Positions 45,022-52,691 of a DNA stretch of 58,481 bases are shown piece by piece. The stretch is from assembly GCA_028285205.1 (NCBI GenBank), contig JANQQA010000269.1, positions 1 through 58,481 of the forward strand, read 5' to 3'. Position numbers and translations under genes: made by a program. This DNA is from Bythopirellula sp. GTDB taxonomy: Bacteria > Planctomycetota > Planctomycetia > Pirellulales > Lacipirellulaceae. Under the pieces are notes generated by a model, which was not told where the DNA came from, searched no databases, and saw only the letters and a list, made by a program, of their open reading frames with translations. Numbering within the stretch: position 1 is the first letter of the stretch; each line of letters starts with the position of its first letter.

Positions 45022-46524
45022 ATGTCGACACAAATTACTTGCCCCGCTTGCCAAAAGTCGTTTGCATTCAGGCCAGAGCTGGTTGGAAAGCAGGTGAAGT
45101 GCCCGTGCGGACACTCGTTTCGTGTGCAAGCGCCGACGGCGAGCCAGCCTCCAACGCTCAGCCAGACAGTCACGCCGCCGACAGCTCAACCGGCCGAGCA
45201 AACTCCAAGGGCGGCCGTCTCTCGACCGGCAGCGTCGACTGCCAGCGAGAGCGAAGTGGCCGAATCGTGGCGGGATTACGCACTTAAAGCGGGCGGCGGC
45301 TTCTTCGTGCTCGGTGCGGCGAGCTATGTTTTGCCGCTGTTTGGATTGCAGATTCGCAAGTTGGCGCGGATGGGGATCGAGGGCCCGGAATTCAGCGCCT
45401 GCATGGCATTGTCGGGACTGGTGCTGTTGGGCGCATCGCAAATGCGAAAGCCGGCGCTGTTCCTATCCACCAGCGTGCTCGGTGCAGCATTGTTCTTTGG
45501 TGCATTTGCACTGGCCTTCATGGGAAGCACGCAACCGTCAGGTCAGCAACTTGCACAACGTGAATCTGTCAGACAGGACGGTACTCGCCAGCAGCAAATG
45601 AGATCGACGGCAGACCCGCAACAACCCCCGCATGGAAATAGCCGCGCTGGTAGCACGAGGAACGAACGGCCGGACCAGCCGCAGTCTGGGGAGCGATTCG
45701 CTGACCGGGATATGGCGGACCCGACGGCCGACGACCCTACCCGCCTTTCGATGGAAGAGCACAAGCAGAGAACCGCCGAGCGGATGCGGCAACAGCAAGA
45801 GGAAGCCAAGCAACGTGAGGAGGAGCGCGAGCGTCGCCGTCGCGAGCGCGAACAGGAAAGCAAACTTCGCCGCGAAAAAATTGAACGCGAAATGGAGCAG
45901 CAACGTCGGGAGATGGAAGAGGAGAGTAGACGCCTTCGCGAAAGATCTGAACGCGATAGGGAGATGCGCCGTCGGGAGATCGAACAGGACCAGACAGATC
46001 GCGAGCGGAGCCGCGAAATCGAAAAACGAACCGAGGTGCGTCGCCGATCGCTGGAGCGTCGTCGCGAGGACCAACTGCTGGTGAACCTGAAGCCAGGTGA
46101 GAAAGCGGGTGGCGACGGCGGGGGAGACTATATTTTGGTTGACCAGCAGCTGCGCCCCGTCGTCGGGTTCCATTTCTATCAGCGCAGCTTTGGCGACAGG
46201 GTGCTGGGCGACCTGGTTCCCGTCTACGACCAAGACGACCCGCTCGGTGAATCCGACGAAGTCGTGATGGCCAAACGCGGCTACGTGGTCGCCGGCCTGG
46301 TGGTCGATGCGGAGAGACACGTAAACGCCGTCAAGGTCGTCTTCGCCAAGCGGCGCGGTCGTCGCCTGAACGTGCGTGACAGCTACGAGTCGCCCTGGCT
46401 GGGCACGCCCAGTGGCAGTCAGCCGCCGATCAAGCTACAAAGCGATCGCGCCTTGGTCGTTGGCACCTACGGCGGCCGCGGCCTCGTCCTCGACTCGGTC
46501 GGGTTAGTTGTCGTCGGGCGGTAG
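45022..46524 (+). CDS. zinc-ribbon / transmembrane / coiled-coil protein with a planctomycete-type C-terminal domain
   Basis: A 500-residue protein starting at the ATG at 45022, which begins a zinc ribbon: MSTQITCPACQKSFAFRPEL then VKCPCGHSFRV (CxxC...CxC). A Pro/Thr/Ala linker leads to about three hydrophobic segments (residues 90-170, e.g. ALSGLVLLGAS, LSTSVLGAALFFGAFALAF). A charged single-helix or coiled-coil region follows, very rich in Arg and Glu (RMRQQQEEAKQREEERERRR and on). The C-terminal 140 residues (RPVVGFHFYQRSFGDRVLGD, KRGYVVAGLVVDAERHVNAV, LNVRDSYESPWLG) look like a small beta-rich domain that I believe recurs in planctomycete proteins, unnamed. Function unknown. Confidence 0.72.
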   Translation: MSTQITCPACQKSFAFRPELVGKQVKCPCGHSFRVQAPTASQPPTLSQTVTPPTAQPAEQTPRAAVSRPAASTASESEVAESWRDYALKAGGGFFVLGAASYVLPLFGLQIRKLARMGIEGPEFSACMALSGLVLLGASQMRKPALFLSTSVLGAALFFGAFALAFMGSTQPSGQQLAQRESVRQDGTRQQQMRSTADPQQPPHGNSRAGSTRNERPDQPQSGERFADRDMADPTADDPTRLSMEEHKQRTAERMRQQQEEAKQREEERERRRREREQESKLRREKIEREMEQQRREMEEESRRLRERSERDREMRRREIEQDQTDRERSREIEKRTEVRRRSLERRREDQLLVNLKPGEKAGGDGGGDYILVDQQLRPVVGFHFYQRSFGDRVLGDLVPVYDQDDPLGESDEVVMAKRGYVVAGLVVDAERHVNAVKVVFAKRRGRRLNVRDSYESPWLGTPSGSQPPIKLQSDRALVVGTYGGRGLVLDSVGLVVVGR

Positions 46525-46639
46525 CTTCGTCGTATGCTGATTCGGCACTCAAGCCCAGCGGACGCAATTCGACGATAAATGGATGGCGCCGCGGCGAGAG
46601 CCGCTGACACACCGAAGTCAGTAGACGTCGATTGGCAAG

Positions 46640-46685
46640 AAAAAAACGACCGCTGCCGGAGATCGCTCTCCGACGCGCGGTCGTT
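46640..46685 (-). terminator. intrinsic terminator of the YHS gene
   Basis: On the minus strand AACGACCGC (46685-46677) pairs with GCGGTCGTT (46653-46645), with CGGAGA/TCTCCG forming an inner stem, followed by a T-run (46646-46640). It lies about 25 bases past the YHS stop at 46711. Confidence 0.88.
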
Positions 46686-46710
46686 GTTGGAGGATCTTGT
46701 CCGCCGTCGG

Positions 46711-47220
46711 CTACTTGTTGATCGACTGCCAGTGGGCGTCGGCCTTGGCGAGTTGCTCTTGCTGGTCGCCTTGGTTCCAAACCTGTTGGGCATCGACGTT
46801 CTTGTTGGTTAAGAACAGCAACAGCCGTCCGTCAACGATCTTGAAGTTGCGTGGATCGACGGGGAATTTGTCTTTCAGCGCCATTCCCGTCGCGCACCAG
46901 CCGCCGTACGCCGGCAAGAACTTTTCCGGATCCTTCTCAAACGCCTGCTTGGCCTTGGCGTTGACCAGGTAGTACGTCACACCGTTGTAGTCCGACGAGA
47001 ACTCTTTCTTGCCACGCACCGGCTTGTTTACCGCGAAGTACGCGACCGGACAGTAGCCTTCCAGTGCCACGCCGCTGCTGGGTAGGTTGTAGTTGTGCAA
47101 GTAAGCACGCGAGACTGCTTCATGTTTCATCGACGCTTTCTCGTCCGCATTGGCGGCACTGTACATCAATGCGATAACGGATCCGATCGCGAGCGCGAAA
47201 ACAACTGTAGAACGTTTCAT
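46711..47220 (-). CDS. exported YHS-domain protein
   Basis: A 169-residue protein; start at 47220 with GGAGAAG nine bases upstream. Signal peptide (RSTVVFALAIGSVIALMYSA), then a YHS domain: VALEGYCPVAYFAVNKPVRG, FSSDYNGVTYYLVNAKAKQA, FEKDPEKFLPAYGGWCATGM. YHS domains bind transition metals such as copper, and a single conserved Cys precedes Pro-Val here. This full-length exported form (YHS, then DPRNFKIVDGRLLLFLTN) is known from many Gram-negative bacteria as a hypothetical. Strong own terminator; divergent from the FAD-reductase fusion, perhaps sharing a regulatory region. Confidence 0.88.
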   Translation of the reverse strand: MKRSTVVFALAIGSVIALMYSAANADEKASMKHEAVSRAYLHNYNLPSSGVALEGYCPVAYFAVNKPVRGKKEFSSDYNGVTYYLVNAKAKQAFEKDPEKFLPAYGGWCATGMALKDKFPVDPRNFKIVDGRLLLFLTNKNVDAQQVWNQGDQQEQLAKADAHWQSINK

Positions 47221-47495
47221 CTGGGCTTCTCCTGATTTCTTGTGTGGGTGGTCGGCGACTCGAGCAGCCGAGTCGTCCGCAGGCGGGTGAAATGCAGTGA
47301 CGTCACAGTCATTGAGATGCGTACCAACCACATCTCTTACGCCAGTGACCGAAGAGATTTTCTGTAAAAACGACATTTACATTTCTTGATTGATTTGTGG
47401 TAAGAACACGGACGGCGGGCGCATCTGCGTTTTAGGGTTTGCGACCCCGCCGCACTCGCGCATAATCACTCTAGGGTTCGGGGTATCTGTTGTTG

Positions 47496-49757
47496 ATGGC
47501 GGAAGATAGTCCGCAAAAAGTTTCAACCTTTTCGACCACCTGGACCAACGCGATGTCATTGAACGGCCAAGCTCAAGCTGCCCCCCAGACTGCGACTGCC
47601 AAGAAGAAGAGCTATTTCGCGACCGTCCCCCCGCAAGAGATTCTGCCGATTATTGATAGCGGCTACGAATCCAGCGTCAAAGGCATCTACGTCATCGGCG
47701 ACGTGACCGGCATCCCCCTGGTGAAGATCGCGGCCAACCACGGCGCGGAAGTCATCGACAAGATGGAACGCAAGAAGGCGTTCGAACGAAATAGCCACGA
47801 CAACGGCCAACTCGACGTGGTGATCATAGGGGGTGGGCCGGCCGGTTTGTCGGCCGCCATTGAAGCGCAGAAAAAAGGCCTCAAGTACGTCGTACTGGAA
47901 CGCTCGCACGCCGTCAACACGGTGCGCGGTTTTCCACCTGGCAAGAAAGTCTACTCCGAGCCGCGATTCTTGCAGAATAACAGCGGGTTAGAGGTCGAAG
48001 GAGATCGCGAGAAGTCCGAGTTTTTGGAGATGGTCGATCAGGCCATCAAACAGAATGACCTGAAGATCAAGGAAGGCGTCGAGGTCAAACGGATTCGCAA
48101 ACGGGGCGAACACGATTTCGAGGTCGAAGTAGCCGATGGCTCCCCGTTTCCAGCGCGTAATGTGATCGTCGCGATTGGCCGGCAGGGCGAGGCCCGCAAG
48201 CTTGACGTCCCCGGCGAAGACAAGGCACACAAAGTTGTTTATCGGCTGCATACACCCAAAGACTACGCAGACAATGACGTGCTGATCGTCGGTGGCGGCA
48301 ACTCAGCCATCGAAGCGGCGTTGATGCTGATGGACGACAACCGCGTCACGCTTTCCTACCGCCGCGACGAGTTCTTCCGGCTGAAGCAGGACAACCGCGA
48401 AGCGATTGAAGCAGCCATCGCGGAAGACAAGCTTACCGTCCTGTTTGAGTCGAACGTCCAAGAGATCCGCGAAGACGAAGTCGACCTCCAAGTCAAAGGC
48501 GAAACGCAGACGCTGTCGAACGACTACGTGCTCGTACTGATCGGAACCTTGCCGCCGGTCGATTTCCTGCTCGATACGGGGATGGAACTCGACGGTGTGT
48601 GGACGACCAAGCGCGTGATCTACTGTGCAATCGGCATTCTTATCGGCTACTTCACTTATTTTCAGGCGAAGCACTTTTCGCTGACGCCGGTTCCCGAGGG
48701 CTCCGATCTGACCTACGTTCCCGGGTTTTCCTGGATCTTCAACTTCCTCGCCGATCGGTTCTCCAATCTCTACTCGTTTTACTATCTGCTGTACTTCACC
48801 GGCATACTGGGTTTTGGGCTGTACTGGGGCTGGCGCTACAAACACCGCCTCATCTGGCGGCGCAATCTGTCGAACATCTTTTTCAATTGGACGTTATGGT
48901 GGGGCATTCCAACATTGCTGGTGGCACTATGGGGAAAAAATCCATGGACGCCGCTGCTGACGCGTTCGCTGAATGCGTGGCCGCTGAACATGACCGCGTT
49001 CGATCTCGACCCGATTGCGCAACCGGGCGAACCGAGTTGGTGGACGGCGGTTGCCGTGTTTGGTGTGATTTGGGCGGTGATTCTCACCTTCGTAATCCTG
49101 CCTGTGTTCACTTTGTTCTTTGGTAAGTTCTATTGCTCGCACGTGTGCAGTTGTGGAGCCCTGGCCGAGACGGTGGGCGGTGCGTTCCGTCATCGCGGAC
49201 CCAAAGGCGATACGTCGCGCTGGGTCGAACGTTTTGGCTACGTCGTCATCCCGCTGGCAGTGCTGGTGACGGTCTTGCACTTGATGGGCATCGACACGCC
49301 GTTCGGGTACTACAACTCGTTGGTGGGCACGTTCTTCGCCGGCGCCCTCGCCATCGGCGTCTATCCGTTTCTCGGTCAGCGCGTGTGGTGTCGATACTGG
49401 TGTCCGCTGGCGTTTTGGATGAACTTCTGGGGACGCTGGTCGCGGTTCAAGATTTCGGCGGAGCCTGGCAAGTGCATCGACTGCAACATTTGTAATCAGT
49501 ATTGCCAGATGGGCATCGACATCAAGTCGCGTGCGTTGCAAGGTCAGCCAGTCACGCTGAAAGATTCTCCCTGCGTTGGCTGCGCGGAGTGCATCGTTCG
49601 ATGCCCGATGGAAATTTTGCACCTGGGCGAGCTGCCCGAGAACAAGCCCTACCGTGGCGGAACCGATGCTGGACCAGGCAGTACAATGACGTTGCCAGTC
49701 CTCAGCACACTCGATATTCCCAAGATGAATGACAGATCTCTGGAGGAGCGCGGCTAG
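47496..49757 (+). CDS. membrane flavin reductase fused to NapH-like polyferredoxin
   Basis: A 753-residue fusion. Residues 1-80 hold a segment that normally ends a thioredoxin-reductase-like enzyme: VKGIYVIGDVTGIPLVKIAA. The body then begins with the FAD motif VVIIGGGPAGLSAAIEAQKK, an NAD(P) motif VLIVGGGNSAIEAALMLMDD, and ends at LVLIGTLPPVDFLLDTGMEL, so the flavin fold looks circularly permuted. No CxxC redox pair is present. About five membrane helices follow (e.g. RVIYCAIGILIGYFTYF), with HVCSCGALAETVGGAF and RVWCRYWCPLAFWMNF as in NapH-type electron carriers. Two 4Fe-4S sites close it: CIDCNICNQYCQMGI and CVGCAECIVRCPMEIL. Role inferred: electron transfer from NAD(P)H across or into the membrane. 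DUF547 follows after 20 bases. Confidence 0.87.
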   Translation: MAEDSPQKVSTFSTTWTNAMSLNGQAQAAPQTATAKKKSYFATVPPQEILPIIDSGYESSVKGIYVIGDVTGIPLVKIAANHGAEVIDKMERKKAFERNSHDNGQLDVVIIGGGPAGLSAAIEAQKKGLKYVVLERSHAVNTVRGFPPGKKVYSEPRFLQNNSGLEVEGDREKSEFLEMVDQAIKQNDLKIKEGVEVKRIRKRGEHDFEVEVADGSPFPARNVIVAIGRQGEARKLDVPGEDKAHKVVYRLHTPKDYADNDVLIVGGGNSAIEAALMLMDDNRVTLSYRRDEFFRLKQDNREAIEAAIAEDKLTVLFESNVQEIREDEVDLQVKGETQTLSNDYVLVLIGTLPPVDFLLDTGMELDGVWTTKRVIYCAIGILIGYFTYFQAKHFSLTPVPEGSDLTYVPGFSWIFNFLADRFSNLYSFYYLLYFTGILGFGLYWGWRYKHRLIWRRNLSNIFFNWTLWWGIPTLLVALWGKNPWTPLLTRSLNAWPLNMTAFDLDPIAQPGEPSWWTAVAVFGVIWAVILTFVILPVFTLFFGKFYCSHVCSCGALAETVGGAFRHRGPKGDTSRWVERFGYVVIPLAVLVTVLHLMGIDTPFGYYNSLVGTFFAGALAIGVYPFLGQRVWCRYWCPLAFWMNFWGRWSRFKISAEPGKCIDCNICNQYCQMGIDIKSRALQGQPVTLKDSPCVGCAECIVRCPMEILHLGELPENKPYRGGTDAGPGSTMTLPVLSTLDIPKMNDRSLEERG

Positions 49758-49777
49758 CTGCTACGCGCGTAGGTCTC

Positions 49778-50689
49778 ATGCAAAAGAAAGAATACTCCGG
49801 GGCGTGGTTGTGGTTAGCACTCGCCACGTTCGTCATGCCAATCGGCGTGGCGGTCTCAGCGTTTCGCACGCTGCCCAAACCGTTGACCTATCCCGAAGTC
49901 AAACCCGATGTTTCCGGCGTCGATCAACAGTTGTGGAACCACCTGCTGCAGACGTACGTCGCGGACGGGTTGATTGACTACGATGGCCTCCGGCGCACGC
50001 ATCTATTCAAAACCTACCTCGCACAGCTCGCCGCCGCGCAGCCTGAGAAACTGCCCGACGATGCCCATCGGCTGGCGTTCTTGTGCAACGCTTATAATGC
50101 GTTTGTGATCAACGGTGTGCTGATTCATAAAATTGATGGCAGCGTGCTCGACTACAAGAGCCGAGACGACACGGGTTTCTTCGATCTGTCCGAGCACATT
50201 CTGGCCGGCAAGACGATCTCGCTGAACTTCCTGGAGCACAAAGTCATTCGCGAAGACGATAAGCCACGCGATGAAAAGACCTACAACGAGCCACGCATCC
50301 ACGTGGCACTGGTGTGCGCTGCCAAGAGTTGTCCGACGATTCGTCCCGAGGCATATGTGGGCAGTCGCCTCGACAGCCAACTCGAAGATCAAGCCAAGGC
50401 GTTCGCCAACAAGGAAGACTACGTGCGTTACGACGCCGACGAGCAGAAGCTGTACCTCAGTCGGATCCTCAAGTGGTACGGCGTCGATTTTGGCGGCGAG
50501 ACAGGCGTGCTCGATTTTCTGGCTGAGCGTGTCGAAGCTACTGATTGCTTGCAGGGCATCGCAGCTGCTCGTGCTGGCGAAGTTGAAATTGTGTATAATA
50601 AATATGATTGGTCGCTGAACACGCAGGGCACCGCGGCGGCATCGAAGGCGAATACCGGCTTCGGCTCGGGTTCGATTCCCAACGAGTAA
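49778..50689 (+). CDS. DUF547 domain protein, membrane-anchored
   Basis: A 303-residue protein with an N-terminal helix (WLWLALATFVMPIGVAVSAF, about 10-29) and a DUF547 domain: YVADGLIDYDGLRR, RLAFLCNAYNAFVINGVLIH, ISLNFLEHKVIREDD, EPRIHVALVCAAKSCPTIRP and SRILKWYGVDFG. The conserved Cys of AAKSCP and the AYNA and EPRxHxAL motifs are typical. Function unknown; the fold is related to cysteine-dependent transglutaminase-like proteins. It starts 20 bases after the reductase fusion and ends 20 bases before the sigma factor start, so it is probably in one transcript with both. Confidence 0.9.
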   Translation: MQKKEYSGAWLWLALATFVMPIGVAVSAFRTLPKPLTYPEVKPDVSGVDQQLWNHLLQTYVADGLIDYDGLRRTHLFKTYLAQLAAAQPEKLPDDAHRLAFLCNAYNAFVINGVLIHKIDGSVLDYKSRDDTGFFDLSEHILAGKTISLNFLEHKVIREDDKPRDEKTYNEPRIHVALVCAAKSCPTIRPEAYVGSRLDSQLEDQAKAFANKEDYVRYDADEQKLYLSRILKWYGVDFGGETGVLDFLAERVEATDCLQGIAAARAGEVEIVYNKYDWSLNTQGTAAASKANTGFGSGSIPNE

Positions 50690-50709
50690 CCGACAGGAAG
50701 CAACACTGC

Positions 50710-51321
50710 ATGGCGATGGAGAGCGATAGCGAAAACTGGATCGCCGATCTGCGCGCCACAGGCGAGCAGCAGGCGGAGGCACTCGCCAAGCTCAACAAGA
50801 TTCTCGTCGGTGGTCTCCGCCGTAGCTTTCAGGGCAAGGGTGTCGACCAGGCGTTTTGCGAAGATATCGCGCAGGAATCGGTGCTCAAGATCCTCGAGAA
50901 GCTCGACCAATTCGAGGGCCGCAGTCGATTTACGACCTGGGCCATGTCGATCGCTATTCGTCGCGCGGTGAGCGAGCTGCGGAAAAAGCGTTACCAAAAT
51001 GTGTCGCTCAACCAGCTCTCCGATGGCGAGCAGCTGGAGATCGACGTCCCCGACCAGAGTGCGGAGCAGCCGGAGCAGGCGGAGGAGCGGCGAAATGTGC
51101 TGCTCAAATTAAAAGAACTCATCGAAGGTAAGTTATCTCACAAACAACGCGTCGCACTCCAGGGCGGGTTGAATGGAATGACCGTCGACGAAGTTGCTTT
51201 GCACACGGGAAGCAATCGCAACGCGGTCTACAAGCTCATCCATGACGCGCGTCAGAAGCTCAAACGCGAACTTGAGAAAGATGGCTACGATGCACCAACC
51301 ATACAGTCGCTGTTCAGCTAA
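50710..51321 (+). CDS. ECF-like sigma-70 family RNA polymerase sigma factor
   Basis: A 203-residue sigma factor with region 2 (DQAFCEDIAQESVLKILEKL, FEGRSRFTTWAMSIAIRRAV) and region 4 (LSHKQRVALQGGLNGMTVDE, VALHTGSNRNAVYKLIHDAR). Start at 50710 (AGGAAG upstream; ATG at 50716 also possible). Region 3 is replaced by a short Glu/Gln linker, as in ECF factors. In planctomycetes such ECF groups are numerous. Immediately downstream is a small HxxxCxxC protein, a plausible anti-sigma partner. The sigma and target promoter are not identified; no obvious autoregulatory motif is seen upstream. Confidence 0.9.
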   Translation: MAMESDSENWIADLRATGEQQAEALAKLNKILVGGLRRSFQGKGVDQAFCEDIAQESVLKILEKLDQFEGRSRFTTWAMSIAIRRAVSELRKKRYQNVSLNQLSDGEQLEIDVPDQSAEQPEQAEERRNVLLKLKELIEGKLSHKQRVALQGGLNGMTVDEVALHTGSNRNAVYKLIHDARQKLKRELEKDGYDAPTIQSLFS

Positions 51322-51350
51322 CTCAGGGAACTTACGGCGGAAGTAAAACC

Positions 51351-51590
51351 ATGCCGATCACCGACGAACAAATCAAAGCGCTGGTCAACATGATCGCCTC
51401 GGTCCAACCCGACGAGTTGGATTGCGACGCCTGTTCGCAACACATCGCGGAATTCGCCGAGACGCAGCTCTTGGGCAAGACCGTCGATGAGTCCCAGCAA
51501 GCGATCCAAACGCACTTGGAAAACTGCCATTGCTGCCAGGCCGAATTCAACGACCTCCTGGCTGCACTTAAAGGTATCGAGGAGGAGTGA
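51351..51590 (+). CDS. small zinc-finger protein, putative anti-sigma factor
   Basis: A 79-residue protein with LDCDACSQHIAEFAETQLLG and IQTHLENCHCCQAEFNDLLA, i.e. a C-x2-C-x3-H segment followed about 35 residues later by H-x3-C-x2-C. This HxxxCxxC signature is that of zinc-binding anti-sigma domains (ZAS), here without a membrane span. It sits 29 bases after the sigma factor gene, the usual order for such a pair. Anti-sigma activity is inferred from signature and context. Its stop overlaps the birA start as GTGA, suggesting translational coupling. Confidence 0.8.
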   Translation: MPITDEQIKALVNMIASVQPDELDCDACSQHIAEFAETQLLGKTVDESQQAIQTHLENCHCCQAEFNDLLAALKGIEEE

Positions 51591-52417
51591 ACGGCAACTT
51601 GGCACCCAGTTTCTCCTCAGCGGATCTTCAGCGTCTGCGAACCGAGACGTTTATCCAACACCTCGATTACCATCCGCAGCTTGGCTCGACTAATGATCGC
51701 GCCATGCAGCTCGCCGGTCAATCGGACGAGTCTTTTCCGCTGCTTGTACTAGCCGAGTCGCAAACGGCCGGGCGAGGACGAGGTTCGAACCTGTGGTGGT
51801 CGAGTGGTGGAGCGCTGACGTTTTCCGTCGTGTTGGCGACCGAAGCTGCCCAACTGCCGCCGCAACGCTGGCCCCAAGTATCGTTGATCGTAGGATTGGC
51901 GGTGTGCGAAGCCCTTGAGGAGTTGCTGTCGCGCGGTGTGCCGACAACCAGTTTAGACGCGCTGCCCGCCGCACAAGTGAAGTGGCCCAACGACGTTTAC
52001 CTCGAGGGACGAAAGATCTGTGGCATTCTGGTGGAAGTGCCACCCAGCCTGCCCGGCAAGCTAGTACTGGGCATCGGCATCAATGTCAACAATTCGGTCG
52101 ACGACGCACCTGAGGAAATTCAGCAGCGGGCCACGTCGCTTAGCGATCTGACTGGGCATCACTACTCGCTGACGGATGTGCTGGTCAAAGCGCTTCAGCA
52201 ACTAGGCGAGCGACTCGAAACGCGCCGTCTGTGGACCGACGAAGTCGTCACGGGCTGGCGCGACCGTTGTTTCCTGACCGGCAAATCGATTCAAATCGAC
52301 AACGGCACCCGCCAGTCGACGGGCAAATGCCGCGGCATCGACGAGACTGGGGCGTTGCTGGTAGAGAATGCCGGACAGGTCGAAAAACACCTGGCTGGGG
52401 TGATTGCGGTGCTGTGA
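51587..52417 (+). CDS. birA: biotin--[acetyl-CoA-carboxylase] ligase BirA, monofunctional
   Basis: Activates biotin with ATP and attaches it to the biotin carboxyl carrier protein. The 276 residues match the catalytic core with AESQTAGRGRGSNLWWSSGG (GRGRxG loop), ALTFSVVLATEAAQ, QVKWPNDVYLEGRKICGILV and LGIGINVNNSVDD. The N-terminal DNA-binding domain of the E. coli repressor-ligase is absent, so it does not act as the repressor. GTG start at 51587 overlaps the preceding stop (GTGA), with GGAGGA upstream. The C-terminal SH3-like cap (IQIDNGTRQSTGKCRGI) is present. Last gene of the reductase-DUF547-sigma-zinc-finger run. Confidence 0.95.
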   Translation: MNGNLAPSFSSADLQRLRTETFIQHLDYHPQLGSTNDRAMQLAGQSDESFPLLVLAESQTAGRGRGSNLWWSSGGALTFSVVLATEAAQLPPQRWPQVSLIVGLAVCEALEELLSRGVPTTSLDALPAAQVKWPNDVYLEGRKICGILVEVPPSLPGKLVLGIGINVNNSVDDAPEEIQQRATSLSDLTGHHYSLTDVLVKALQQLGERLETRRLWTDEVVTGWRDRCFLTGKSIQIDNGTRQSTGKCRGIDETGALLVENAGQVEKHLAGVIAVL

Positions 52418-52492
52418 AACTCGGCAGATGAAAGTCGAACGAGAGCGAATCGCTGCTCCAACCCCAATTCATCCCTTGAGAACACCGAGCAT

Positions 52493-52533
52493 CAAGAATT
52501 TTCTTGACACGCTTTTCGGACAAGATCTATGAT
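52493..52533 (+). promoter_or_regulatory. promoter 1 of the NxxGxxAF family with palindrome over the -35 box
   Basis: TTGACA (52504-52509), 18 bases, then TATGAT (52528-52533). The -35 box is overlapped by CAAGAA-TT-TTCTTG (52493-52506), a palindrome with 6-bp perfect arms. The transcript would have a leader of about 150 bases ending in GAGGCCTA before the ATG at 52692. The same arrangement recurs ahead of both following paralogues. Confidence 0.72.
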
Positions 52534-52691
52534 GCGCTAGTCGGTGGTAAGGGCGATCCTATCAGTGTGGCAGCACGACATATACCGAGTTACCGATCTC
52601 ATAGCTTGTTTCCGCTGCGTTCCACACCGGAATCGAATCGTCATTACTGCCAACGTACAGAGCCCCTTCAAAACTGGAGCAGTGAGGCCTA

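Noticed and set aside
50668..50690. GGGTTCGATTCCC, resembling a tRNA T-loop
   Set aside because: It lies in the coding end of the DUF547 gene and no acceptor, D or anticodon stems surround it.
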